Positions 52,648 through 61,644 of a stretch of 64,000 bases of DNA are shown here, one piece after another. Made by a program: the position numbers and the translations under genes. Below the pieces are notes generated by a model. It was not told where the DNA came from and did no database searches. It saw only the letters and a list, made by a program, of their open reading frames with translations. Within the stretch, counting starts at the first letter, position 1, and every line of letters begins with the position of its first letter. This stretch comes from SB15 sp964639245 (GTDB lineage: Bacteria; Chloroflexota; Anaerolineae; Aggregatilineales; J027). The stretch covers positions 186,001 to 250,000 of the forward strand of contig CAZXCU010000007.1 of assembly GCA_964639245.1 (NCBI GenBank). The letters are read 5' to 3'.

Positions 52648-54126
52648 TTATTCAATAAATTCAAGGATAGGCTTGTAATCAGAATATTTTTGAGCAGCAA
52701 TTTCCATAACTGATTTAACAACCTTCAATGATTGGCCTTCGCAGAGGTTTTCAAAATGGGATGCGGCACTTGCTAATGCTTTGAGAAATTCATCGATTCC
52801 TGAATTATCGAGGAAATGAAAAGCCTCTGGCACACGGCGGAAACGCACCAGCATTTGGGTCACAAGATAATTGTCTAAAGGTTGGATAGAAGTAAAATCA
52901 AACTGATTGAGCAAAACTATCACTTCACTCAAAAGATGGTTCGCAGATTCATCCTGTCCATTCGTTTGTAAAGCTTTTGCCAGTCGGATAAGCGCCCTAG
53001 CTTGCCAATATTTGCTATCAATTAAAATGGCTGTTTTGTAAGCCTCCCCATAGTTAGAAATCCCCTCAAAAAATGTGGTGAGTTCTATGAGGGCTTCTTG
53101 GCAAACCCAAGAAGATGAAATTGACCGAACTACTGCCCGCGCTTTATCATAATTTCCGCATGTAGCAAGAGCAATCGCATAGTAAATGATGGGGTGTGGG
53201 ATAGATTGAGGCACAGTGCGCTGAGCCACCTCCGAAGCACGAGAAAAACACCTTGTTGAGGACTGCATATCGCCAGTTTTGTAAAAGGCTATGGCTAAGG
53301 AACTTAAGAAAGAGAGCTGTTCTTCTGGGTTATCCGTAGAAGATAAGTATTCTTCAATCTCAAGAATTATTGTATTTTGAAGAGCTTGCACCTCAACGGG
53401 TGCAGCTGCAATTTGAACCAATGCTTTTGCGCGGTCAACTTTACTGGTTAGAAAATGAGCGACTCTGTAGGCCTGCTCTATTTGTTTCATCTCAACCAGT
53501 CGGTGAACAAGGTTATAGAAACGAGGCCGTATTGCTGTGCCTTGACGATTGACTTGCTCACTTAAGCGCACAGTAAATTCAGCCCCTTTAACCTGTAACG
53601 CAGCTATAAATAACATGCTGTATGCTTCTTGCCGAAAAGAGCTATTTTCGACAGCATTGGCAGCTTGCTCTGCCCATGTATAGATTTGTGGAGCTTCTTC
53701 AAAACGTTCCTTTTGAACTAAAAAATCGGCAATATGCGCGATCATTTCAACTTTTTGCACATCATGACTCATCAATTGTGCGGTTTGATGGGCTGCATCA
53801 TAGGCTTCTATTTTTAAATAACCCATGACTAAGTTACGAAGCGCATTAATGACCAGTGAATATCCCAAAAAACGATAATCATCATCAGGTGAATAGTCTT
53901 TCTGGGCTAAATCAGCCTGTCTTGAGACATAATTCAACAAGGCAAGCGATTTGTCAGGGGACAAGTAGGGTGAAATGCCAAGTGCAATTTGACTATGTGC
54001 TTCAACGCGAACAGCATTGTTTCTGGGATAGTCGATATTGTATGGCCTACTCGCAACATAAGAGAGTTGTCGGTTAGCCCAAGATTTTGCAAGTTCTATT
54101 ATTTCTGCCGCTTCTATTTCAGTCAC
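52648..54126 (-). CDS. Helical-repeat (TPR-like) protein of unknown function
   Basis: 492 residues from GTG 54126 (AGGA about 10 bases upstream). The sequence is all helical with degenerate repeats of about 35 residues, for example AYDAAHQTAQLMSHDVQKVEM, EQAYRVAHFLTSKVDRAKAL and YGEAYKTAILIDSKYWQARAL, which looks like TPR or SEL1-type pairs. No catalytic motif, signal or membrane segment. It ends 10 bases from the convergent kinase gene. Its codon use is AT-richer than that of neighbouring genes, so it may be imported. A protein-interaction role is the only reasonable guess. Confidence 0.65.
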   Translation of the reverse strand: MTEIEAAEIIELAKSWANRQLSYVASRPYNIDYPRNNAVRVEAHSQIALGISPYLSPDKSLALLNYVSRQADLAQKDYSPDDDYRFLGYSLVINALRNLVMGYLKIEAYDAAHQTAQLMSHDVQKVEMIAHIADFLVQKERFEEAPQIYTWAEQAANAVENSSFRQEAYSMLFIAALQVKGAEFTVRLSEQVNRQGTAIRPRFYNLVHRLVEMKQIEQAYRVAHFLTSKVDRAKALVQIAAAPVEVQALQNTIILEIEEYLSSTDNPEEQLSFLSSLAIAFYKTGDMQSSTRCFSRASEVAQRTVPQSIPHPIIYYAIALATCGNYDKARAVVRSISSSWVCQEALIELTTFFEGISNYGEAYKTAILIDSKYWQARALIRLAKALQTNGQDESANHLLSEVIVLLNQFDFTSIQPLDNYLVTQMLVRFRRVPEAFHFLDNSGIDEFLKALASAASHFENLCEGQSLKVVKSVMEIAAQKYSDYKPILEFIE

Positions 54127-54246
54127 AACGCAACCATCCTAGACAAGGTAAGGTGAGTTCGGGCTAAGAGGATAGATTTGCAAGATTTCCCCACATGCGC
54201 GTGTCATGATGAATCTATCGTGCAAAACAGGAATAATTTCATGCTT

Positions 54247-54353
54247 GGTTCACGCCAGTTCACGCCGAAGTTCATCTCAAAAATAACAATAACACTTAAC
54301 TTTGACGAGAAAAATAAAATTTACGTTCGATTTGGCGTGAACTGGTGTGAACC
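54247..54353. repeat. Inverted repeat with tandem GTTCACGCC units
   Basis: GGTTCACGCCAGTTCACGCC (54247-54266) has its reverse complement, with one mismatch, at 54334-54353, spaced by 67 AT-rich bases. Each arm is itself a tandem of GTTCACGCC. The gap 54127-54389 has no supported gene. It looks like a small mobile-element relic or a double operator. Confidence 0.7.
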
Positions 54354-54389
54354 ACACATTTTACGATGCCAACTTTTCAATCTGGCCTA

Positions 54390-54992
54390 TTACACGAATT
54401 TTTCTTTGCCCCACTGCAAACACACAAAGGCGGGGTTTTGATATTCCACAAGCGCATATTCTGTGTTCGCCAATCCATGACGGTAGGCGAAATCAAAATC
54501 AAGATTGTTGACCAGCACGGGCAGCATGGCACGGAAGGTTCCACCGTGTCCCACCAGCAGCACATTGACCGCTTGTTGCCCGTATTGGCTCACCAGCGAC
54601 TCAATCAAAGGCGAAAAACGCGCCTGCACATCCCGGAAACATTCGCCCTCTTCAATCCGCGCATCCAGTTGGCGCTCAACCATCCACGCTTGCCACACCC
54701 GATGCAAACGCTGCCAGCTTTCTTCATCGGTTTTGCCTTCCGCAATCCCGCAGTCAAATTCCCGCAGCGCATCCGTCACCGTGTAGGGCAGCTTAAAATA
54801 TTCCACCGTCTGCCTTGCCCGCAAAAGAGGGCTGCAAAAAACCTGCTCAAATACGATGTCTTTCAACTGTTCAGCAAGGGCCCGGGCTTGTTGGTGGCCT
54901 GTCTCCGTCAAGCCATGCACCGACCCGCGATTGGAGATAATTTTTAGGACATTGGCTTCACTTTCGCCATGCCGTACACAATACAATTTCAT
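54390..54992 (-). CDS. Histidine phosphatase superfamily protein (phosphoglycerate mutase-like)
   Basis: 200 residues. KLYCVRHGESEANV carries the catalytic RHG histidine; CSPLLRARQTVEYF, LREFDCGIAEGK (acid residue) and VLLVGHGGTFRA (second histidine) complete the site. The family includes phosphoglycerate mutases, cobalamin phosphatase (CobC) and sugar or nucleotide phosphatases; the substrate cannot be fixed. Its start overlaps the zinc-ribbon gene by 4 bases, so three genes 55812-54390 form one operon. Confidence 0.88.
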   Translation of the reverse strand: MKLYCVRHGESEANVLKIISNRGSVHGLTETGHQQARALAEQLKDIVFEQVFCSPLLRARQTVEYFKLPYTVTDALREFDCGIAEGKTDEESWQRLHRVWQAWMVERQLDARIEEGECFRDVQARFSPLIESLVSQYGQQAVNVLLVGHGGTFRAMLPVLVNNLDFDFAYRHGLANTEYALVEYQNPAFVCLQWGKEKFV

Positions 54993-55192
54993 TTTTGGGT
55001 ATCCTGTATCAAAAGTTGTTTTTTTGATTTTTCTTGGCGCAAACTGGCCTGTTTAATTTCGTTGCCCGTGTCTAAATCACTGCAATCGAGCATGAATCCG
55101 CAATTCTGGCAGACGATTTTACAATGACGGTAAACCATCTCATTCGGAAAACCGCAGTTGTCGCAGGCCAATTGATTTTTCTCGCTGTTCAT
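54989..55192 (-). CDS. Zinc-ribbon protein (67 aa)
   Basis: 67 residues from ATG 55192, which overlaps the DedA gene stop by 4 bases (ATGA). Two CxxC knuckles, CDNCGF and CQNCGF, are spaced 17 residues apart, giving a zinc ribbon like those of small RNA polymerase or archaeal-type regulators. The basic C-terminus (SLRQEKSKKQ) may contact nucleic acid. Function is unknown, but coupling on both sides suggests it is always made with the DedA protein and the phosphatase. Confidence 0.75.
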   Translation of the reverse strand: MNSEKNQLACDNCGFPNEMVYRHCKIVCQNCGFMLDCSDLDTGNEIKQASLRQEKSKKQLLIQDTQK

Positions 55193-55812
55193 GATGATTC
55201 GGGGTGGGCAGTCGCTTGACGCATCCGATAGACAAACCATGCGGTGAAACTGGCTCCGGCAAGGAGCGTGACACCCAGAACAAGTTCAGGGTATTGCATG
55301 GCTTCATCCAGCAGATAGCCCCATTTTTCGCTGGCAAACGCGGTGACGTACAGCGTAATCGCAATCCAGAAAAATGTCCCGACCCACGCCGCTACCAGAA
55401 AACGCAGCCACGAGAGCCGATTCACGCCGGCCATCATCGAAACCAGCACGCGCACAGGTGAAATCGGGATGGCGTGAAGCGCAAACACATAATTATTGCC
55501 ATAACCGCGAGTCACTGCAATAATCCGTTCCATGCGCGGTTCTGAGATTCTTGCCCAGCTCGCATAGCGGATAATCGGACGCTGACCGAGTTTATAACCC
55601 ATCAAATACAGCGTGAACGACCCCAAAACGCCGCCCGTGACAGCAGAAATCAACACCCCCCAGAAACTCAATTCGCCCTGCCCCACTAGAATTCCGGCCA
55701 GTGGCAGCACCACATGAGCAGGCAACGGCGGCGCGATGTGTTCAATGTACAGCGCAATTAACACGCCGAGATAACCAAATTGGAGGAGCAGTTGAAAATC
55801 TTGTGCGGACAT
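55189..55812 (-). CDS. DedA/SNARE-associated family membrane protein
   Basis: 207 residues with four to five hydrophobic helices. The DedA signature is present: LYIEHIAPPLPAHVVLPLAG, then VLGSFTLYLMGYKLGQRP and the amphipathic ISPVRVLVSMMAGVNRLSWLRF region (in parts). Members act as flippases or transporters for undecaprenyl phosphate or phospholipids and support envelope homeostasis. It is the first gene of the DedA-zinc ribbon-phosphatase operon. Confidence 0.86.
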   Translation of the reverse strand: MSAQDFQLLLQFGYLGVLIALYIEHIAPPLPAHVVLPLAGILVGQGELSFWGVLISAVTGGVLGSFTLYLMGYKLGQRPIIRYASWARISEPRMERIIAVTRGYGNNYVFALHAIPISPVRVLVSMMAGVNRLSWLRFLVAAWVGTFFWIAITLYVTAFASEKWGYLLDEAMQYPELVLGVTLLAGASFTAWFVYRMRQATAHPESS

Positions 55813-55886
55813 TCCGTCGCTTTCTGCAAATGTGCCATTATTCTATACGATTCTACGCTACAGAAAGTTCCAGTGTCCACACTCTT

Positions 55887-56468
55887 TCATAACAATTGTC
55901 TTAAAGTCGCCAAACGTGCCTCGACTTGGGCAGTATCGCCAAGTTTTTCGCCCCCACCGAGTTTCAGATATTTTTCAAAATCTGCCACTGCCCCGGTTAT
56001 ATCGCCGAGTTTTTGGCGTACCAATCCCCGACTGTAATAATTGCTGAATCCGGTGGGCTGGCTCAGAATCGCATGGCTGTAATCGGTCAACGCACCGTGT
56101 AAATCCCCGGCGATTTTACGAATCAGCGCTCGGCTGGCATACGCATAGGCGTAATCTGGCTTGAGGCGGATTGCTTCATTCAAATCATCCAGCGCGGTCT
56201 GTGCATCAAAATTGGCCTGAAAACGCCGCGCCCGTCCCCGCGAAACATATGCTTCGGCATAACCGGGATGAATTTCAATGGCGCGATTCACGTCCGCATA
56301 AAACCCGTCCACGTCACCAGCAAAGCCGCGCAGTTGCCCGCGCAATAAATAGGCTGCTGCATAATCGCCTTTGCGCGCAATCGCCTGTGTTAAATCCTCA
56401 ATCGCGCCGGCATCATCTTCTAGTTCGGATTTTTGCTTGGCACGCTGGTAAAAATCTTCTGCGTTCAC
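55887..56468 (-). CDS. TPR repeat protein
   Basis: 193 residues from GTG 56468 (AGGGAC upstream). It has about five tandem tetratricopeptide repeats, seen in ADFYQRAKQKSELEDDAGAI-like units: GDYAAAYLLRGQLRGFAGD, PGYAEAYVSRGRARRFQ, PDYAYAYASRALIRKIAGD, and SNYYSRGLVRQKLGDITGAV. TPRs bind protein partners. No signal peptide. It lies 75 bases before the DedA operon and may be a separate unit. Confidence 0.85.
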   Translation of the reverse strand: MNAEDFYQRAKQKSELEDDAGAIEDLTQAIARKGDYAAAYLLRGQLRGFAGDVDGFYADVNRAIEIHPGYAEAYVSRGRARRFQANFDAQTALDDLNEAIRLKPDYAYAYASRALIRKIAGDLHGALTDYSHAILSQPTGFSNYYSRGLVRQKLGDITGAVADFEKYLKLGGGEKLGDTAQVEARLATLRQLL

Positions 56469-56607
56469 CTGTCCCTCACATTTTTTCTGCGGACAGGATT
56501 ATATCGAAGGGAGTCATTTTTACGAAACACAAGCGATTCAACCATCGCCCGTGTTCTGATAACTCGCCTTGCACAAAATAGTTTTTGGGGTATTTCCCTA
56601 CATTAAT

Positions 56608-56737
56608 GTAACCTTCGCTTAATTTTTGGAAAACAAGGACGCGATATATCACGTCCCTACAGGAAATCCACCCTAGCAAATTCGTAGGGATGGCATTTAT
56701 GCCGTCCGAGCAATTCTAAAGATTTTGCGAAGGTTAC
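56608..56737. mobile_element. MITE-like element with perfect 11-bp terminal inverted repeats
   Basis: GTAACCTTCGC (56608-56618) and GCGAAGGTTAC (56727-56737) are exact inverted repeats bounding 130 bases. Inside are two palindromic units with a common plan: GGACGCGATATATCACGTCC and GGATGGCATTTATGCCGTCC (each next to GTAGGGA). No open frame is inside, so any movement would need a transposase in trans. The rest of the 56469-56751 gap holds nothing else. Confidence 0.6.
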
Positions 56738-56751
56738 TTTTTTATGTGCGC

Positions 56752-57738
56752 TTATAACCTGACGGGTTGCCCCAGTTCCGCCGAACGGTAGGCGGCTAAG
56801 GCGATTTCCACCGCTTTATAGCCGTCATAACCCGTGACTGCCGGAGTCCGTTTTTCGCGGATGGACGCGGCAAATTCGTTCATCATCGCCTGATTCGCGT
56901 CTGACCCCCACCCGGCATACAACGGACGTTGATTTTCATGGCGATAGACGGTCAAACGCTGGTTAAAAGCATCCACGCTGATAAAGCCATTTTCGCCGAC
57001 AATATCCAAGGTTAGTCCACCCCATGTCGGATAGTACGGCGGTTTGCTCCAGCTACAATCTATCGTGGCAAAAACGCCATTCTCAAAGGTCAGCATGACC
57101 AATCCGCCCGTTTCTACCTCAACATCGCTGGCATACAGGATTTTGTTGGTCTGGGCGAAGACTTCGACGACTTCACTTTGCAAATACCAGCGCAAAATAT
57201 CGGCTAAATGGACGGTATGATCCATCACCGCGCCGCCGCCCGCCAGCGTTTTATCCACGAACCACGCCCGCAGATGTTTGGGACATTCGCCCTGATTCGT
57301 GCCTTTACAAGCGCGAATCTGACCTAAATTACCGAGTGCGTTTTTGACTTCCAGCATCGGTGTGCTGAATCGCATCGGGAACGCGGTCATCAGATAGGTA
57401 CGGTTGTGTTCGCAAATGCCCATCATGGCCTCAGCATCTTCTAAGGTGGTGGCGAGGGGCTTTTCTGAAAGAATATGTTTTACGCCCGATTCCGCCGCCA
57501 ATTTGACCAGTGGGTAGTGTTTGGAATTCTCCGAACACACCACCACCCCATCCGGTTTTTCCGCCAGTAGTGCATCATAAGAATCGAACAACCGTGCATT
57601 AAAAAGTGTGGCAAAATGCTGTCCGCGCTCCCTGTCCTCATCAGCAATCCCAATCATTTCCACATCAGGAATCGCCCGTAAATTGTGAATGTAGGACTCC
57701 GCATGGAGGTGGGCAAAACTCATGATTCCGATACGCAT
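56752..57738 (-). CDS. Gfo/Idh/MocA family oxidoreductase
   Basis: 328 residues. It starts MRIGIMSFAHLHAESYI with an unusual Rossmann loop (MSFAH in place of GxGxxG), then SEKPLATTLEDAEAM (EKP motif) and GGGAVMDHTVHLADILRW (catalytic Asp and His). The enzyme probably oxidises or reduces a sugar or cyclitol with NAD(P). Its start codon overlaps the stop of the next-upstream oxidoreductase by one base, so the two are coupled and may act on the same pathway. Confidence 0.85.
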   Translation of the reverse strand: MRIGIMSFAHLHAESYIHNLRAIPDVEMIGIADEDRERGQHFATLFNARLFDSYDALLAEKPDGVVVCSENSKHYPLVKLAAESGVKHILSEKPLATTLEDAEAMMGICEHNRTYLMTAFPMRFSTPMLEVKNALGNLGQIRACKGTNQGECPKHLRAWFVDKTLAGGGAVMDHTVHLADILRWYLQSEVVEVFAQTNKILYASDVEVETGGLVMLTFENGVFATIDCSWSKPPYYPTWGGLTLDIVGENGFISVDAFNQRLTVYRHENQRPLYAGWGSDANQAMMNEFAASIREKRTPAVTGYDGYKAVEIALAAYRSAELGQPVRL

Positions 57739-58718
57739 TAGCTGACCTCCTCAATTTTCACAGGTTGCCCCATTTTGGCGGATTGAATCGCGGCGAGTCC
57801 AATTTGCAGCGCGGCGAGTCCATCATAGGCGGTGACACGCGGCGCGATGCCCTGTGTCAGCACCTCATAAAAATGCTTAATTTCGCTGGTATAGGGGTCT
57901 TCAGCCAATGGGCTGGCGGGTACAGCAATCGTCGGGGCATCCCCGATGGTCTGATTTTTGAGGTACACACCAATCGGCATCGAAGACTCAACCGGATGTT
58001 CAATCAACCCCTTGTCCCCCGCAATTTCTAACGCGGTGCGGAACATCGGCGGCGGATAGGCCCACCCCCCTTCAATATGGGAAAGTGCGCCGTTCTGGTG
58101 AGTCAAAATTGCCAGCGCGTAATCGTCTTTCTGGTCGCCCACATGCCGCGCAAAAACGCTGGTCACATCGCCGGCAACCCACCGCGCATAATCAAAATCA
58201 TGAATCATCAAGTCGAGCATCATCCCGCCCGATTTTTCAGAGTCATGAAACCATGTTGTCGTGGTGCCAAAACTGCATCGGGTCAAGCGCACCACGGCAA
58301 CCTGACCAATTTCTCCGGCATCCACCATTTGTTTGGCCCGCGCATACTGTGGAAAAAACCGCACCACCTGAGCAATCAACAGTTGGACTCCGGCTTTTTC
58401 ACAGGCGGCAATCATCTCGTGGGCGTGCTGCACCGTTCGGGCAATGGGTTTTTCGCAAATGATGTGTTTGCCTGCGGCGGCAGCTTGTAACACCATCCCA
58501 TGATGTAAATGCGTCGGGGTGCAAATATCCACTACATCACAGGCAGCAAGCAGCGCTTCAAAACTCTCAAAAACATGGGTGTGGTGCTGGGAGGCCAATT
58601 TTTGCGCCGCGTCTGTATCATCTGAATAGAGGCCCATGAATTGAGCCGGGGTGTGTGTCCAGCTCGCGGCATGAATCCGCCCCATAAACCCCGACCCGAC
58701 CAAACCTACTTTAAGCAT
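57738..58718 (-). CDS. Gfo/Idh/MocA family oxidoreductase
   Basis: 326 residues. A typical N-terminus MLKVGLVGSGFMGRIHAASW gives the Rossmann fold, followed by ICEKPIARTVQHAHEM and GGMMLDLMIHDFDYARWV. It is like inositol 2-dehydrogenase and related sugar dehydrogenases. It overlaps the next gene by one base (TAATG). The two adjacent family members are clearly different from each other, so the pair is not a fresh duplication. Confidence 0.88.
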   Translation of the reverse strand: MLKVGLVGSGFMGRIHAASWTHTPAQFMGLYSDDTDAAQKLASQHHTHVFESFEALLAACDVVDICTPTHLHHGMVLQAAAAGKHIICEKPIARTVQHAHEMIAACEKAGVQLLIAQVVRFFPQYARAKQMVDAGEIGQVAVVRLTRCSFGTTTTWFHDSEKSGGMMLDLMIHDFDYARWVAGDVTSVFARHVGDQKDDYALAILTHQNGALSHIEGGWAYPPPMFRTALEIAGDKGLIEHPVESSMPIGVYLKNQTIGDAPTIAVPASPLAEDPYTSEIKHFYEVLTQGIAPRVTAYDGLAALQIGLAAIQSAKMGQPVKIEEVS

Positions 58719-58735
58719 AAAAATCCTTTCTTAAT

Positions 58736-60235
58736 TTATGAAGAAGCCATCCAAGGACGTGGTTCAACCTCAAGGGTGCAATTTTTCTGGCGCACGCCAC
58801 TCCCTGTACCAATGGACTGTCCACGCATCCGATGGCTACCCCCTTCGGCTGTCCATGCGCCATACGTCCAGATGCGAAAAGGCAGCGACCATTCACCCCC
58901 TGCCTCACCGACATTTTCTTCCACAAGATAAGAAATCCTGTCAGCACCCAGAGGGTTGTTATCTATTGTGATTGACCAGCGTACATTGTCCGCTTCTTCC
59001 CGCGTGAGGGCAAACAACGGAAAGCCAAAATAAACAATATCCCCTTCTCGAATGGTGCTGCCATCCAGCGCAATACAGGGAAATCCCCCGTCCACATAGT
59101 CATCAGAGACCACCACATAAATTTCCCGTACTGAACTTGCATCCGTGGTTGCCTGAATAATCGGTTCGCGCAGATAAACCGGCACCGCCTGTTCATTGTA
59201 ATCCAATACGGGTAGGAGGGGTGGATTTTGCGGGTCAATGATCGGCAAACTGGCAAGGACATTTTCTTCGATATTCAAGCGGGTGCTACGAATCCATCCC
59301 CCCCGCAAGCCTTCCACTGTGAAAAAATAAATATACGCCCAACCCAAATCCGTGTTGACCCCTGCAATATAGGGCGAAAAACTATCGGCGGCGGCAACTA
59401 AGCGTTCAGAAGTTGTCGTTGGTTCGGCGTAAATTTCAAAACTGGCTTTGGTCAAAACCGTCATCAAATTGTTACTGTTGGCAACCTCCGTGACTGGCAA
59501 CGGCGTTGGGACAACCGCACCAGAACGGGGTTGCACCACAAAATCACATTCCCACGTATAGGCAAGTTTTGATCCGTCAAACAAGCGGACAATTAGATGC
59601 TTTTCCCCGCTTGTAGCCGTCCAAAAAAAGGGAAATGTCACCCCGACACCTGAAATTGAAATATTCAAGTCACGCGGGCGATAGGTTACAGGGACATGAA
59701 AAGAAATCGTATCGCCTTCTTGGAGGGTCTCCGGCGTGCAGGTATCCAGATAAAAAATGACCTCTTCGATAGCCGTTGCGTTAGCAGTTGCTTCTAAAAT
59801 AGGTTCCCGCAAACTGACGGGGGCGGCATTTTCATGATAGGCCAGCACGGGCAATGCAGGCGGATTCTGCGGGTCAATGATCGGCAGGCTTGTGAGGGTG
59901 GCTTCATCCAAATTCAAGCGGGTGCTGCGAATCCAGCCTGCTTGCAAGCCCGGTGGGGTGAAAAAATAAAGATACACCCAGCTAAAATCGGCATTGACCC
60001 CGACGACATAGGGCGAAAAACTGTCCGCCGCCGCAATTAAACGTTCCGAAGCGGTGGTCGGTTGGGCATAAATTTCATAACTGGCTTTGGTCTCAACCAT
60101 GAACAAATCAGGGACGGCAGGGGTCTCGGTGGTATCGGTTGCTGCCACAAATGGGCGGTTGCCAAACAGGACAGAGGGCAACATCAAACTCAATAAAATC
60201 AGCAAAAAAAATACGTAACTTAGCCTGTAATTCAT
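58736..60235 (-). CDS. Secreted protein with duplicated SH3-like module
   Basis: 499 residues with an N-terminal signal peptide (RLSYVFFLLILLSLMLPSVL). Residues about 47-135 and 268-350 are two copies of the same SH3b-like module, e.g. KASYEIYAQPTTASERLIAA and KASFEIYAEPTTTSERLVAA, then SFSPYVVGVN or SFSPYIAGVN, AGWIRSTRLN or GGWIRSTRLN, and SLPIIDPQNPP in both. Each copy is followed by a beta-rich domain. Bacterial SH3 domains of this kind bind cell wall peptides. No catalytic motif is seen. Confidence 0.78.
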   Translation of the reverse strand: MNYRLSYVFFLLILLSLMLPSVLFGNRPFVAATDTTETPAVPDLFMVETKASYEIYAQPTTASERLIAAADSFSPYVVGVNADFSWVYLYFFTPPGLQAGWIRSTRLNLDEATLTSLPIIDPQNPPALPVLAYHENAAPVSLREPILEATANATAIEEVIFYLDTCTPETLQEGDTISFHVPVTYRPRDLNISISGVGVTFPFFWTATSGEKHLIVRLFDGSKLAYTWECDFVVQPRSGAVVPTPLPVTEVANSNNLMTVLTKASFEIYAEPTTTSERLVAAADSFSPYIAGVNTDLGWAYIYFFTVEGLRGGWIRSTRLNIEENVLASLPIIDPQNPPLLPVLDYNEQAVPVYLREPIIQATTDASSVREIYVVVSDDYVDGGFPCIALDGSTIREGDIVYFGFPLFALTREEADNVRWSITIDNNPLGADRISYLVEENVGEAGGEWSLPFRIWTYGAWTAEGGSHRMRGQSIGTGSGVRQKNCTLEVEPRPWMASS

Positions 60236-60697
60236 GGATATGCCCCTTAAAACTAAGTTCCATGAATAGTAACGCGCTTTTTTCTGCTCGACAAAGTTTT
60301 CTGCTCAGCTTTAAACAGGGGGATGCGCGTGCTTCCAACCATTAGTCCACCCACAGAGGTGAGCAAAAGAGCCATCGTGCTTGGCACAAAACCCGCCGCC
60401 CTGAGACTGCCCCTTGTCCCCGTCAAAAATTCTGACTTTTGAGGCGGTCTCTAAATGCTGGATCCGGTAAATTAGTACGGACAAAATTTTCTGTAAGGGC
60501 AGGTTACGGAGATTTCGTAGGGGTAGGTGCTAAGGATGGTGTGCCGTCCGTCACTTACCCTCTGAAATTACTTATTGGAGGAAGCACTCAAGACCCTATC
60601 CGCCCTATTTTAATTCCAAGAATCTCATCGAGAAGCAAATCAGTTCGTGCTATAGTAAAGCCAGTAGGATAAGTGAAGTGATTTGAGGGTTGAAACC
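60236..60697. other. Gene-poor region with decayed-looking sequence
   Basis: About 460 bases lie between the SH3-like gene and the small gene at 60698. A 39-codon frame (ATG 60323 to TGA 60442) and a longer frame in 60460-60672 exist but lack good start sites and recognisable motifs. I see no promoter, RNA gene or repeat that I can support. Confidence 0.4.
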
Positions 60698-60904
60698 ATG
60701 AGTGACCACCCCACAGCCCATTTTTTACCTGATGACCCCTTGAACCAGCTCGACGATGTTTTCCGCCCTATCCGCGAAGAAATTTTGCAACAGGCCATCA
60801 CCGAACAGGAACTTGAGCCGATTATTGCCCAAGCGTTAGCCCAACTCCACGATTCGACACGCGGGCAGCGCACCACCCCACCCCTGCCCAAATTAGACCA
60901 GTGA
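60698..60904 (+). CDS. Small acidic protein of unknown function (68 aa)
   Basis: 68 residues starting at ATG 60698 with GAGGG about 9 bases upstream. It is acidic in the middle (DDPLNQLDDVFRPIREEIL, EQELEPIIAQALAQL) and ends in a Thr/Pro-rich tail. No motif is recognised. Its 3' end overlaps the convergent 6-phosphogluconolactonase gene by 12 bases. Confidence 0.5.
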   Translation: MSDHPTAHFLPDDPLNQLDDVFRPIREEILQQAITEQELEPIIAQALAQLHDSTRGQRTTPPLPKLDQ

Positions 60905-61627
60905 GCCAGCTTCTTCATCCAGCAGCCAGACCAGCGTACCTTCCGTCGGATGAATCATCTGGGCGGGTAAATGGTTGGGCTGCGAGTCGCCCTGCAAAAT
61001 TTCATACACCCGCAGGGCTTTTTTCTGTCCGATAACCATAAAAAGAATGTTAGCGGCGGCGTTGATGGCGGGGGCGGTCAGGGTGACACGCCAGCTATTT
61101 AAATACTCGACATGATTTTCAATCACCCAACGATCATCCACTTCTAGCGCGTAGGTGTGCGGGAACAGCGAAGCGGTATGCCCATCATCGCCCAACCCTA
61201 ACAAAATCAAATCGAAGCGAGGCCAACCAACCTCTGTTTCAAAAAATTCATTCAAATCGCGTTCATACAGCAGCGCGGCTTCATGCGGGTTGCGTTCGCC
61301 CAACACCCGATGAATATTTTTTTCGGGGAGGGGGACTTCATCTAACAGGGCATGTTTCGCCATGCGATAATTGCTGTCTCTGTGGTCAGGCGGAACACAA
61401 CGCTCATCCCCCCAGAACACATGCACTTTTGACCAGTCTATGCGGGCGGCAAAGGCTTCGGTTGCCAGCAGCGCGTAGAGGGTTTCGGGAGTGCTGCCGC
61501 CGGAGAGAGCGATGGTAAACCGTCCGTGTTCACGGATAGCGGTTTTAGACAGCGTGACGACATATTCCGCCGCCGCCCGCGATAATTTGTGCAAATCGGG
61601 AAACTTCTTGATTTTGTCCATTGCCAT
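60893..61627 (-). CDS. pgl: 6-phosphogluconolactonase
   Basis: 244 residues. Family motifs are FTIALSGGSTPETLYALL, VHVFWGDERCVPPDHRDSN and LILLGLGDDGHTASLFPH. The enzyme hydrolyses 6-phosphogluconolactone to 6-phosphogluconate, the second oxidative pentose phosphate step. It is 17 bases downstream of the glucose-6-phosphate dehydrogenase gene on the same strand and thus co-transcribed. ATG 61621 (third codon) is an alternative start. Confidence 0.93.
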   Translation of the reverse strand: MAMDKIKKFPDLHKLSRAAAEYVVTLSKTAIREHGRFTIALSGGSTPETLYALLATEAFAARIDWSKVHVFWGDERCVPPDHRDSNYRMAKHALLDEVPLPEKNIHRVLGERNPHEAALLYERDLNEFFETEVGWPRFDLILLGLGDDGHTASLFPHTYALEVDDRWVIENHVEYLNSWRVTLTAPAINAAANILFMVIGQKKALRVYEILQGDSQPNHLPAQMIHPTEGTLVWLLDEEAGSLV

Positions 61628-61644
61628 GAGTCTCTATAGATAAT

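Noticed and set aside
60323..60442. 39-codon frame starting MRVLPTISPP after a GGGG run
   Set aside because: The G run is directly adjacent to the ATG rather than at proper spacing, there is no recognisable motif, and the surroundings look decayed.
60460..60672. Frame containing VRAGYGDFVGVGAKDGVPS
   Set aside because: Only a TTG start with no ribosome site, no family resemblance, and it ends before the supported small gene.
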